Shown here piece after piece: positions 44,064-51,771 of a stretch of DNA of 56,757 nt. Under the pieces are notes generated by a model. It had not been told where the DNA came from and made no database searches. It was given only the letters and a program-made list of their open reading frames with translations. Source of the stretch: Lachnospiraceae bacterium (GTDB taxonomy: Bacteria > Bacillota > Clostridia > Lachnospirales > Lachnospiraceae); contig JAIDOW010000099.1 in the NCBI GenBank assembly GCA_029063085.1, positions 1 to 56,757 of the forward strand, read 5' to 3'. The position numbers were made by a program, and so were the translations under genes. Every line of letters begins with the position of its first letter. Positions within the stretch are counted from its first letter, which is position 1.

Positions 44064-44097
44064 AAAACCGGACTTCTCGAAGTTCGGTTTTACATTT
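44064..44097 (+). terminator. terminator of the small XRE gene
   Basis: AAAACCGGACTTC and GAAGTTCGGTTTT form a 13-bp stem with one mismatch and a 2-base loop, followed by a T-rich run. The rest of 44098-44346 holds no gene I can support, only a short GCTGTGA/TCACAGC hairpin near 44290. Confidence 0.8.
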
Positions 44098-44346
44098 TTA
44101 GAACCTCATTTTCGTAATCTAATAATACTGATATTATTTAGACTGATGATAATTATACTTATTATATTAATCTATTCTTTCCCCTCCCTAGTCGGTGCCG
44201 GTGGTACTCATGTGCTGATTCCTCTATATATTATCAGCTTAATATAAGGTAAGGAACAAATAATCAATTTTTCTGCGACAATGCATATGGCTGTGATGAT
44301 GCTCACAGCGTGTCTTGGTTAAGCATCTTAACACCAAATCCTTCAT

Positions 44347-44388
44347 AAAAAAGCCTGAATAATAGAAATTTTCCATTATTCAGACTCT
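44347..44388 (-). terminator. terminator of the BIG2 protein gene
   Basis: CTGAATAATAGAAA (from 44355) pairs with TTTCCATTATTCAG (to 44383), and a six-T tract follows on the minus strand. Confidence 0.85.
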
Positions 44389-44414
44389 AACAAATAATTA
44401 CAACAATTATTAAA

Positions 44415-45395
44415 TCAATCCGAGCAAGACACGGTCATACTATCAACATAAAATTCATTCCAATCACATGATGTATAGTCTTCTGTTTTATAATACATTT
44501 TATCATCTTCTTCAAAGAATTCTCCTCTATTGCTCGTTTTATTGATAATCCAACTATTACAATAATGCGAAGGAGAACCATTTATATCACTATATGATAT
44601 ATTAAGTTCTATATCTTTATCAGCCTGCAAGCTACCATCTTGCAAATAGCAAATTATAAAAGAATACTTATATTTAGCGTATTCTCCATCTACAAACTTA
44701 TCCACATGCTCTTTTTTTATGCTAATATCAGTAATAGTTATTCCAGCATTTTCAAATGTCATAGGAAAACTTTGCTTATCATATAATTTCAATTCTTGTC
44801 CACTTTCCCAATCACTATTTGTTCCAGAACTTGTTTCTACATTTTTTTGTACTATCCTTTTTACATCCTCCTCACTAAGAGTATTTTCTACAATTAATTT
44901 TTTCACTGTTTCCTTTGTTATACTATTACTTTTGATAAGTTCTTTTACTCTGTCTTCTGCAATACTATTGTTTTTAATTAATTCAATAATTGTCTCTTCT
45001 CCTAAACAATCTGCCGAAATTAGAGAGACTATTTCTTCTTGCGTCAAATATTTCTTAATAGTTACTTTGCAAGTAGCTTTTTTCTTACTTGAAGTTCTCA
45101 CTGTAATTGTGACAGTCCCCTCCTTCTTCGCCGTTACTGCACCATATTTATTTACTGTTGCTATATCCTTGTTAGATGTGGACCATTTTAATGAATCTGT
45201 CGAATTAACGGGTTTCATAATTGCTATTAATGTTATAACTTCACCAACTCCAATTGTAATATTGTTTGCACTCAGTGAAACTGATTTAGATTTAATTTTT
45301 TTTGAAGCCTCCGTTGTGTAAGCACTCCCCAAACATAATACTAATACCAAACAAAAAACAATAACAAATTTTGTTCTTTTTTTCACATTCACCAT
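44415..45395 (-). CDS. secreted BIG2-domain protein with 14-residue helical repeats
   Basis: The 326-residue protein has a signal peptide (about residues 1-30, FVIVFCLVLVLCLGSAYTTEA), a BIG2 Ig-like domain (about 36-115; VSLSANNITIGVGEVITL, WSTSNKDIATVNKYG, AVTAKKEGTVTITV), then five 14-residue repeats (about 117-187) of the pattern (L/I)xxExVxxLIxxNx. A C-terminal domain of about 125 residues follows, resembling DUF5067-like lipoprotein domains, with a CSD end. There is no membrane anchor. Function is unknown; BIG2 domains are typical of adhesins and surface proteins. A/T-richer than the housekeeping genes. Confidence 0.82.
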   Translation of the reverse strand: MVNVKKRTKFVIVFCLVLVLCLGSAYTTEASKKIKSKSVSLSANNITIGVGEVITLIAIMKPVNSTDSLKWSTSNKDIATVNKYGAVTAKKEGTVTITVRTSSKKKATCKVTIKKYLTQEEIVSLISADCLGEETIIELIKNNSIAEDRVKELIKSNSITKETVKKLIVENTLSEEDVKRIVQKNVETSSGTNSDWESGQELKLYDKQSFPMTFENAGITITDISIKKEHVDKFVDGEYAKYKYSFIICYLQDGSLQADKDIELNISYSDINGSPSHYCNSWIINKTSNRGEFFEEDDKMYYKTEDYTSCDWNEFYVDSMTVSCSD

Positions 45396-45572
45396 AAAAT
45401 ACCTCCTTATACTTAATTAAAATAATCTTTACCTTATCTTAATCCTATAAATTATAATTTTTATTTTAATAAATTGATAATTTTGTACAAAGTATCTACC
45501 TTCGCATTTAATATATCAATATCCAACTGTAATTATAATCTATCACTTAATATAAAACAAGAAACAAATAAT

Positions 45573-45626
45573 TAAAATGGAGCTGCCCTGTTCAGAAAAT
45601 AAAACTCTAACGAGGTGCTCCCCTGA
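45573..45626. repeat. repeated 43-bp hairpin, copy 2
   Basis: GGAGC (45579-45583) to GCTCC (45617-45621), one mismatch to copy 1 at 43421-43463. A degenerate trace of the same neighbourhood (AACAAATAATTA-type lead-in and CCCCTGATA) is also seen near 47225-47280. Confidence 0.75.
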
Positions 45627-45719
45627 TAACATAATATTCTATTATAACACCCTCCCTGCAGGGCTCCCTGGTTCATTGCTCTTCGGAATGGTTGCTTCCA
45701 TCGCAACATAAAATTCACT
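45623..45719 (-). pseudogene. decayed copy of the 3' end of the FHA gene
   Basis: This stretch aligns along its length with 47273-47375, the last codons and downstream sequence of the DUF6382/FHA gene. Its minus strand still encodes SEFYVAMEAT where the intact gene has SEFYVAMQAT, and both share the CAGGG-CCCTG palindrome after the coding part. Confidence 0.65.
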
Positions 45720-45730
45720 TTATATATAAT

Positions 45731-45799
45731 TTACAGTTTTCCTTCACTGAACTTATAACCGACACCCCAGACTACTATGTACAAGACTTTTGACTTTAT
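45731..45799 (-). pseudogene. C-terminal remnant of an OmpR-type response regulator
   Basis: The minus strand reads KVLYIVVWGVGYKFSEGKL and stops. VWGVGYKF is the hallmark ending of OmpR/PhoB winged-helix domains. Nothing upstream continues the frame, so only the last about 22 codons survive. Confidence 0.7.
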
Positions 45800-45876
45800 A
45801 TATTTGATAATGACAGCAAAAAACTATTCCATTTGGTCTAGCCATCATAACAGTCTATTTGCCTTTATACTAAATA

Positions 45877-46044
45877 TCATTTGTTAGCATACATTTTTCT
45901 AGTTACTTCCTTATGAAACAGCAGTTCAAAATATGAAATCTGTGCTTCCTTCGCCTGATTATCAAGTAACTTTACAGATACACTCTCCTTCAAATTTTCT
46001 CTTCCTGTATCAATACGGGTTACATATTTAAAACTTACAAATAC
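45877..46044 (-). pseudogene. coding remnant of about 55 codons without a start
   Basis: The minus strand is open for 55 codons, including KYVTRIDTGRENLKESVSVK and FELLFHKEVTRKMYANK, and ends at a TGA (45877). No start or ribosome binding site is seen and no family is recognised. It begins 14 bp beyond the stop codon of the XRE gene at 46058. Confidence 0.4.
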
Positions 46045-46057
46045 TTAAGCAAGCTCG

Positions 46058-46300
46058 CTATTCATCATCAAATACAGATTCATTCATTTCTGGAAAATCC
46101 AGCAATTCAGAAACAGTCATATCCAAACCTATGGCAAGTTTATGAAGTGTTTTCAATTTTGGATTCTTTGTTTTGCCTTTCATCAAGTTCTCTACTGTAG
46201 ATTGAGTGATGCCAGATAAAGTAGCAAATTTATTGATAGTGATTTTTCTTTCATCACATAACTCTGTTAATCGTTTTATAATAGCTTCAGAATATGTCAT
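46058..46300 (-). CDS. XRE-type transcriptional regulator
   Basis: The 80-residue protein is a single helix-turn-helix domain (ITINKFATLSGITQSTVENL, then MKGKTKNPKLKTLHKLAIGL) with a short acidic tail. A ribosome binding site (AGAGGAG) lies just upstream. It is divergent from the DUF6809-like gene at 46436, and the 135-bp region between them has three related dyads, so it probably represses itself and that gene. Confidence 0.92.
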   Translation of the reverse strand: MTYSEAIIKRLTELCDERKITINKFATLSGITQSTVENLMKGKTKNPKLKTLHKLAIGLDMTVSELLDFPEMNESVFDDE

Positions 46301-46313
46301 ATGATTTCTCCTC

Positions 46314-46420
46314 TAACTGTACACGGTTAATTTAAGTATATCCTATTTTCAAACACAATATTAACGTTACACCATTGACAACAAGTTCAAAAAGTTGTAA
46401 ATTAATGGTATACCGTTAAT
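46314..46420. promoter_or_regulatory. three operator-like dyads and a promoter between divergent genes
   Basis: TAACTGTACACGGTTAA (46314-46330), TTAACGTTACACCATTGAC (46361-46379) and TTAATGGTATACCGTTAAT (46402-46420) share the pattern TTAACgGTAcACCgTTAA. The plus-strand promoter TTGACA (46375-46380), 17-bp spacer, TAAATT (46398-46403) is overlapped by the second dyad at -35 and the third at the -10/start region, which fits repression. Confidence 0.75.
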
Positions 46421-46435
46421 AGAGGAGGAGAATTT

Positions 46436-47071
46436 ATGCATGAAATTAGTGATGTATTAAAAAGAAGCAAATTCAGTAATATCTTGTCTTATCTGATATA
46501 TGCCACAGGAGAAAATGAAACAATGATAGAAAGTTATGATAGTGCAATTGACGAATCCTATGAAACATTCTTTTCTGACATCGAAAAACTGTATACAGAT
46601 GCCACCAGAGAAGATAACAAACTTTTCGATATTATATCGGAGTTTGCCTGTGTCCATGATAATATTTATTTCGAAGCAGGAATACTGGTGGGATTTCAAT
46701 TATACAAAGAATTGGTTGAAAAATATGAACATCATATGAACAAAGACATTGCTACCATTTTGGGAAAAAGAAAACAGCCACTTAATACATACCATGAAGC
46801 CAGCTCTGCATTGGAATCGTTTTGTATGCACAGACTGAATACCGCTTTAGAGGAATCTATAAGGAAAGATAAAATCTACCAAAAAAAAGACGAAGAAATT
46901 CATAAAGCAATTATGCATATAAATAAAATTGATTTAACTCATAACCAATGGAAAACTGTAGATAGTGCGTTATCCGCCTGCAATGCAAGAAACTCTTTAT
47001 ATGGGAAAAAAGCATATATGCAGGGTTTCAAAGATGTTATAAATCTTATCATTACAGCAATGGATCATTGA
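46436..47071 (+). CDS. DUF6809-like protein
   Basis: The 211-residue soluble protein resembles DUF6809 proteins of Lachnospiraceae in its central part (ESYETFFSDIEKLYTDATRE, NKLFDIISEFACVHDNIYFE, then AGILVGFQLYKEL). The function of that family is unknown. A GAGGAGGAG ribosome binding site precedes the ATG. The second half (about 125-211) is helical and basic, with QKKDEEIHKAIMHINKIDL. Control by the divergent XRE regulator is likely. Confidence 0.75.
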   Translation: MHEISDVLKRSKFSNILSYLIYATGENETMIESYDSAIDESYETFFSDIEKLYTDATREDNKLFDIISEFACVHDNIYFEAGILVGFQLYKELVEKYEHHMNKDIATILGKRKQPLNTYHEASSALESFCMHRLNTALEESIRKDKIYQKKDEEIHKAIMHINKIDLTHNQWKTVDSALSACNARNSLYGKKAYMQGFKDVINLIITAMDH

Positions 47072-47124
47072 TAACACGTTCAGACAAGAATATGTTTTCT
47101 CTTTATCCCGTTGATTACCTAGTG

Positions 47125-47192
47125 CAGAAAAAAAGTCCAGCCAAGAACTTACCTCCAAAGGTCGTACGAAGCATTCTTGGCTGGGCTTTTTA
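47125..47192. terminator. bidirectional terminator after the DUF6809-like gene
   Basis: AGTCCAGCCAAGAA (47134-47147) pairs with TTCTTGGCTGGGCT (47174-47187), with A and T runs outside. The remaining bases to 47331 hold the palindrome CAGGGTTCCCTG near 47312 and no gene. Confidence 0.85.
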
Positions 47193-47331
47193 CTATCCTG
47201 CATTATCGTGAACTCAAGTATCTACAAGGAATAAATAATTAATTTTCCTGTAATAAAAACGAAGCCACCCCCTGATATTATAATATTCTATTTATAACGC
47301 CCTCCTTGCAGGGTTCCCTGGTTTATTACCC

Positions 47332-48657
47332 TTAGGAATAGCCTGTTGCTTGCATCGCAACGTAAAATTCGCTTTTGGCAAAGGCCACCATATCCCCTTC
47401 TTCTAACTTATAATCCTGTCCGCACTTGATCATCTCACCATTCAGATACGTTCCATTAGTGGAATTCAAATCCAGCAGATAAATTCCGTCTCCTTTATTC
47501 ATAAGCTTTGCATGCAGCCTGCTCACTCCGTTTTCCTGTAACCTGTAATCACAGCCTTCTGCCATACTCCCTAATACAATGCTTTTTTCTTTTATATGGA
47601 TTGGCTGATATCTCTCCTTTTCCATAGGTTCCAGATATAAACATCCCTTTTTTTCTTCTTTTATGATCTTTTCCCTGTCAGGCAGGGAATCCATCAATAT
47701 GCCCGTCTCTCCCCATACATGAGGCTGTTCCCTGCCAGCTGTTTCCTGTACCTTTGGTTCTTCTTTTAATTCCTGGTTTTCAAAATATTCCTTCATAATC
47801 TCATCTGCTGATTCCTCTTTTGTTATCTGCATATAAATGACCGTAAGCAGAATCAGAGTCCCCATAGTAAAAAACAGAAATCTCATATAATCGTACGTCA
47901 ACAGATTTAACAAAAGACCCATAATAAGTACTATGTTGCTTCCTGCCGTCAGCACCAGCATACCTTTGACTATCTGTTCTCCGGTCTTTCTTTCCTTTGT
48001 ATCATCTGATACGGAATGAAAAAGAAATCCATCTTTTCCAGAATGTTTTTCATTCCGTGTTTCATCTGCTTCTTTTTCCCCCTCCTCCACTTCTTCTTTT
48101 CTATTTTTGTTTTCTTCCAGCCATTTTTTCCGAAATCCCTGTAAGGCTTCCATGGTACAATCCGGTTCTGTAACCAGATCATAAAACTGTAAGATAAACA
48201 ATACTGCTGCTTCTTCCGCCTTATTTACCATCTGTATAATTTCTGTAAGAAATTCTTTCATGCTCCCCTTATTTCCCTCATCCGCAAGGCAGTAACAAAA
48301 TTGCAGTTTTCCCGTATCAGCTTCTAAAAATACACTATCTGTTCTCCATAAAATTCCTTCCGGTTCTAACAGATACTCCTCTGCCGTTTCCAGCACCCCT
48401 ATTATGCTTTTTACCATATTTTTAAGCCTGTTTAATGTGAAAGGTAAATGCCCCTCCACGGATCGCACAGTCGTACGGTAATGCAGCCGGTAATACACAG
48501 AAAATAAACCATCAACCTCTCTGATTTCAAACGGTAAAAAATAAGGTACTCTATGATACTGGAACAAATTACTCTGATAACCGGTATCCCATGGCTCTTT
48601 GCAGTCAACTACCATATAATTTGCCAGTCCCTCTTTACTGAAATGTATCTGAAACAA
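47332..48657 (-). CDS. DUF6382/FHA-domain membrane protein of the Tad operon
   Basis: Residues about 1-160 match the DUF6382 region found ahead of FHA domains in Lachnospiraceae. Two membrane helices follow (about 230-280), and residues about 355-440 form an FHA phosphopeptide-binding domain (ENGVSRLHAKLMNKG, LDLNSTNGTYLNG). The start is a TTG at 48657, seven bases after AGGAGG, overlapping the preceding TadE-like gene; an earlier Met at 48696 lacks a ribosome binding site. As last gene of the pilus operon it may link pilus assembly to Ser/Thr phosphorylation. A decayed copy of its tail lies at 45623-45719. Confidence 0.85.
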   Translation of the reverse strand: MFQIHFSKEGLANYMVVDCKEPWDTGYQSNLFQYHRVPYFLPFEIREVDGLFSVYYRLHYRTTVRSVEGHLPFTLNRLKNMVKSIIGVLETAEEYLLEPEGILWRTDSVFLEADTGKLQFCYCLADEGNKGSMKEFLTEIIQMVNKAEEAAVLFILQFYDLVTEPDCTMEALQGFRKKWLEENKNRKEEVEEGEKEADETRNEKHSGKDGFLFHSVSDDTKERKTGEQIVKGMLVLTAGSNIVLIMGLLLNLLTYDYMRFLFFTMGTLILLTVIYMQITKEESADEIMKEYFENQELKEEPKVQETAGREQPHVWGETGILMDSLPDREKIIKEEKKGCLYLEPMEKERYQPIHIKEKSIVLGSMAEGCDYRLQENGVSRLHAKLMNKGDGIYLLDLNSTNGTYLNGEMIKCGQDYKLEEGDMVAFAKSEFYVAMQATGYS

Positions 48658-48994
48658 GCTGCCACCTCCTAAGATTTTGTACCGGATCATTCTCATCTCT
48701 TCTAAATTCCGTCTTAAGCGTAAATAATTTTCCCTGTTCTTCCAGCTTGATCACCCTGATCTTTCCCTCCCTTTGCACTCTGACGTTATCGGGCAATACT
48801 TTTTGCTGTTCTGTTTTTGTACTTTCTGACATATACGCATATTCAGATATTTCTTCCGTTTTTTTTGCTGTCTGCGTAAAAAACAAAAACAACATTATGT
48901 AGAAATAAATACACCCCAGAAATACAGGAATCAGTAAAGACATTTCTATTACAGTACTTCCCCTGTTCCTTTTATTTTTCCTAATTGCTCTCAT
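48635..48994 (-). CDS. TadE/TadF-like pseudopilin
   Basis: The 119-residue protein has a type-III signal for prepilin peptidase (KNKRNRG|STVIEMSLLIPVF; Glu at +5) followed directly by one membrane helix and a small outer domain rich in charged residues. The start at 48994 (MRAIRKNK) gives the usual short basic leader. It overlaps the FHA gene by 23 bp. TadE/F proteins are minor pseudopilins needed for Flp pilus assembly. Confidence 0.82.
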   Translation of the reverse strand: MRAIRKNKRNRGSTVIEMSLLIPVFLGCIYFYIMLFLFFTQTAKKTEEISEYAYMSESTKTEQQKVLPDNVRVQREGKIRVIKLEEQGKLFTLKTEFRRDENDPVQNLRRWQLVSDTFQ

Positions 48995-49064
48995 ATCTTT
49001 TCCGCACCTTCCGCAATTGTAACCAATTTTGCTTTGCAAACTCCGTCCCACAGATTTTCATAAT

Positions 49065-49829
49065 CTACTTTACATTACCTCCACATCTTAAGCATGGTCC
49101 CAGTCCTCCTGCCTGGGCAAGCCTGACCCTTTTTACAGTCCTTTTTAATCCAAGGCAGTCTATATTGCAATGATACACATCACCGGTTCTCGCCACATAT
49201 ATACTTTTTCCACAGTCTGCTTTTCTTCCGCAAAAGCTACACGGTTTATAGTCTCCCTTTTTTCCGATACCCAGCTTTTTTACCTGAAGTTCCAGATGTG
49301 TGCAGCTGCGCCTTGTATGATAAACCTCCTGATTAGGAGTGATATAAACATAGCAGTCGCTTTGTTCCTCCCTGCTGTATCCCAAGAAAGCCTTTTGCTT
49401 GATCCTGTTTGACAATGCCACATGGAATTCTCCCAAAACCGGAATCTTTATCTTCACAAAATATCGAATCTCTGCTATAAATATTTTGCAATTTTCCTCA
49501 TCCGCTGTCACTGTCATTAAAATACCACCCACTCCGTTTACAACCATCTTCTCCACATAAAAATCTTTTCCCAGACAGGTCCTAAACCTCTTTGATAATA
49601 TTCCATGACAAATAAGATTATCTATTCCGTCTGCCTTCCTCGTGGAAGTTCTGCTTTCCAGATAACAATACTGTGCAGTATAATCTGCCGCTTCTGCCAG
49701 ACTTTGGTGGATGTGTGTCTCTGCCATCAATACCATATAAATCCCTGCCACAGACAGCATAAAAAATAAAAACAGGGGAACCACCAGACAGGCTTCAACT
49801 GTAACAGAGCCTTCATTTATTCTTCTCAT
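49065..49829 (-). CDS. TadE/TadG-like pseudopilin with two Cys/His repeats
   Basis: The N terminus is a prepilin-type signal (MRRINEG|SVTVEACLVVPLF; Glu at +5) and membrane helix. The 254-residue protein then has a beta-rich outer region and, at the C terminus, two similar motifs: VYHTRRSCTHL ... KPCSFCG (about residues 172-204) and VYHCNIDCLGL ... GPCLRCG (about 217-250). The pattern YHxxxCxxL...PCxxCG resembles small zinc-ribbon-like repeats seen on extracellular nucleases and SLH-type proteins. Metal binding or disulfides are possible. A 171-bp gap separates it from the DUF5702 gene. Confidence 0.8.
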   Translation of the reverse strand: MRRINEGSVTVEACLVVPLFLFFMLSVAGIYMVLMAETHIHQSLAEAADYTAQYCYLESRTSTRKADGIDNLICHGILSKRFRTCLGKDFYVEKMVVNGVGGILMTVTADEENCKIFIAEIRYFVKIKIPVLGEFHVALSNRIKQKAFLGYSREEQSDCYVYITPNQEVYHTRRSCTHLELQVKKLGIGKKGDYKPCSFCGRKADCGKSIYVARTGDVYHCNIDCLGLKRTVKRVRLAQAGGLGPCLRCGGNVK

Positions 49830-50001
49830 TTTTTCCCGCTTCTCCTCCTTTTTGCTATCTCTCTATATCCTTTTAAAAACCCTTATGCAGAAACATCTTG
49901 TTCATACTTGGAGATTTTTTTATTTATATATCTATTATTTTTTTATTAGGGGACAAATCTGCATAAGAGCTTATAAAAAGATACAGGTAATACATGAGCC
50001 G

Positions 50002-51501
50002 TCAGTAAGAAAACTCCTTTTCAAAGCAGTATTCATAAACTTCCCTCCGGGGAGCCCCGGTAAATAAAGAATTTAAACTGGTCCTTCCCTGTATGGTAAA
50101 TCCTCCTGTACAGTTTTTTATCTCGAAGTTCGGATCATTTTTTTGCAGGTTTATTTCCATCAGATCCATCATTCTTGCATAACATTTATTTTTTTGTCCC
50201 TTTTTTGCCAGAAGCACCATCAGATAATCCCCATAGTCCATTCCCTGCTTCACTGTTTTTTTCTGTTTTGAATATCCCGGATTTTCCAAACCGGTACACC
50301 AGGTTTCTTTTGTTTTTACATAGGGAATTTTCTCTCCCGACAACAGTATTTTCATCTCATAAAGGGTCTCTCCATACGCCCAGCATCCTAATAAAAGGTA
50401 TTTTTCCACCTCTATCATAGCCACAGTTCCTGTTGCCGTACAGATTGCAGCTGCCAGAGTCAACGCCTCGCTTTTCTTTTGTTCATCTGTTAACAGGTAC
50501 GCATAATTAACAGGCATCCGAAGCCAGATCAATTCATTTACCACGCTTTCCAGATTGTCATAATCACTGTTTTTTCCTTTTAATATATATTCCTCCTCAC
50601 ATTTTAAGACAGATTCCTCCATGGGATTTACCATATTAGAAAAATGGCTGTCTGCATAGCTGACAAAAGCCGCATATGTTTCTATGTTATTGCCGGCTGC
50701 ATCCCCTGATTTTTTTAAAAACCCTTTCAAAAATTCAATATCCCGGAAACTGTTATCTTTTTCTTCTTCCTTTTGTTCCTGATATTGCCCGGAAGGAGCA
50801 TCGCTAAAATCATATTTTTCTTTTGAAACGGAACGATCATCCGGCAGTACAAAAGCAAGAATCCCTGTTTTTAAGGTTTTCCCCAAAGCATCCCTTGGAT
50901 CATCTGCCTTCACTTGTGCTTCTCCTTTTCCCTGTTCTTTGTTATCCCCGTTTTTCTCCGGTACATCTTTTTCTTCTCCCGTTGGTTCTCCTCCGGTGTC
51001 TGGCAAAGCTGTACCATTTCTCTCTGTCTCTTTTGCAGCCTTTTCTATCCCGCTTTCTCCTTCTTTGAAACGATTCCCTAAATCCTTTGCCTTTTGCAGC
51101 AATCCTGCTGTTTTTTCATATTCTGTAATCTGTTCTTTTAACTGCTTCATATTCTCTTTAAAAATATTTTTCTGATTTGCCAGTCCGATTTCTTCTACCG
51201 TAAACCGATATATATTGCCTTCCCCGCTGTTTAATGATGTCTCCAGATAATCCTCTATTTTCTCTTCTGCCGCTGCTTCACTTCCGGTTCCATAGGTTGG
51301 ATCCATAAACAGCAGATGGTATCTTTCAAACAGTTCCCGATTGTAATCTGCCATGATACTGGACTGTGTACTATGAACCACAGCCCTTATTTTTACTTTA
51401 CTCATATAGATTCTTCCTGCCTCAAGTGCAGAGAGGGTAAAAAGGAACAATACACTTATGATAAGTGAAAATAATACAGTAGTCTGACCTTTATTGTTCA
51501 T
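50002..51501 (-). CDS. DUF5702-domain protein of the Tad operon
   Basis: The 499-residue protein starts with a prepilin-like leader and helix (MNNKGQTTVLFSLIISVLFL, residues 1-20) and continues to an outer domain with RIYMSKVKIRAVVHSTQSSI and YNRELFERYHLLFMDP, typical of DUF5702 proteins encoded in Lachnospiraceae tad loci. Residues about 150-265 are low-complexity, rich in Glu, Lys and Gly. The start at 51501 follows AGGAGG. A large pseudopilin or TadG-like tip role is an inference. The gap to the next gene is 171 bp and contains an inverted repeat (CTTATGCAG/CTGCATAAG). Confidence 0.85.
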   Translation of the reverse strand: MNNKGQTTVLFSLIISVLFLFTLSALEAGRIYMSKVKIRAVVHSTQSSIMADYNRELFERYHLLFMDPTYGTGSEAAAEEKIEDYLETSLNSGEGNIYRFTVEEIGLANQKNIFKENMKQLKEQITEYEKTAGLLQKAKDLGNRFKEGESGIEKAAKETERNGTALPDTGGEPTGEEKDVPEKNGDNKEQGKGEAQVKADDPRDALGKTLKTGILAFVLPDDRSVSKEKYDFSDAPSGQYQEQKEEEKDNSFRDIEFLKGFLKKSGDAAGNNIETYAAFVSYADSHFSNMVNPMEESVLKCEEEYILKGKNSDYDNLESVVNELIWLRMPVNYAYLLTDEQKKSEALTLAAAICTATGTVAMIEVEKYLLLGCWAYGETLYEMKILLSGEKIPYVKTKETWCTGLENPGYSKQKKTVKQGMDYGDYLMVLLAKKGQKNKCYARMMDLMEINLQKNDPNFEIKNCTGGFTIQGRTSLNSLFTGAPRREVYEYCFEKEFSY

Positions 51502-51557
51502 AGCACACCTCCTGATTTTTGCTGACATAGCCGGTGGCTCCGACTGTTTTTATGTTA

Positions 51558-51740
51558 CTAGTAAATTTTTTTGGCATCCTGATTGATAGATTTCCAGATA
51601 TTATTTACCAATGCTGTAATCTGGTTTTTAAAAATCAGGACCATGGCGATCAATACCACAATGATAAGGATTATCTCAACGACACCCATTCCTGATTCAT
51701 CTTTTAAAAAATCAATCCATGCCTGTTTTAAACAGCTCAT
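51558..51740 (-). CDS. Flp-type type IVb pilin
   Basis: The 60-residue protein has the prepilin cleavage region (WIDFLKDESG|MGVVEIILII; Glu at +5) followed by one hydrophobic helix and a short basic tail, the Flp1 form. It is the probable main pilus subunit. The start at 51740 lies 8 bases after GGAGG; the upstream GTG lies inside the ribosome binding site. It lies between the TadC-like and DUF5702 genes. Confidence 0.9.
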   Translation of the reverse strand: MSCLKQAWIDFLKDESGMGVVEIILIIVVLIAMVLIFKNQITALVNNIWKSINQDAKKIY

Positions 51741-51771
51741 ATGCCTCACCTCCTTTCCAAGCTGCCGGCTT

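Noticed and set aside
43996-44247. Hydrophobic 83-codon frame after the small XRE gene
   Set aside because: It overlaps the XRE gene and its terminator hairpin and has no ribosome binding site.
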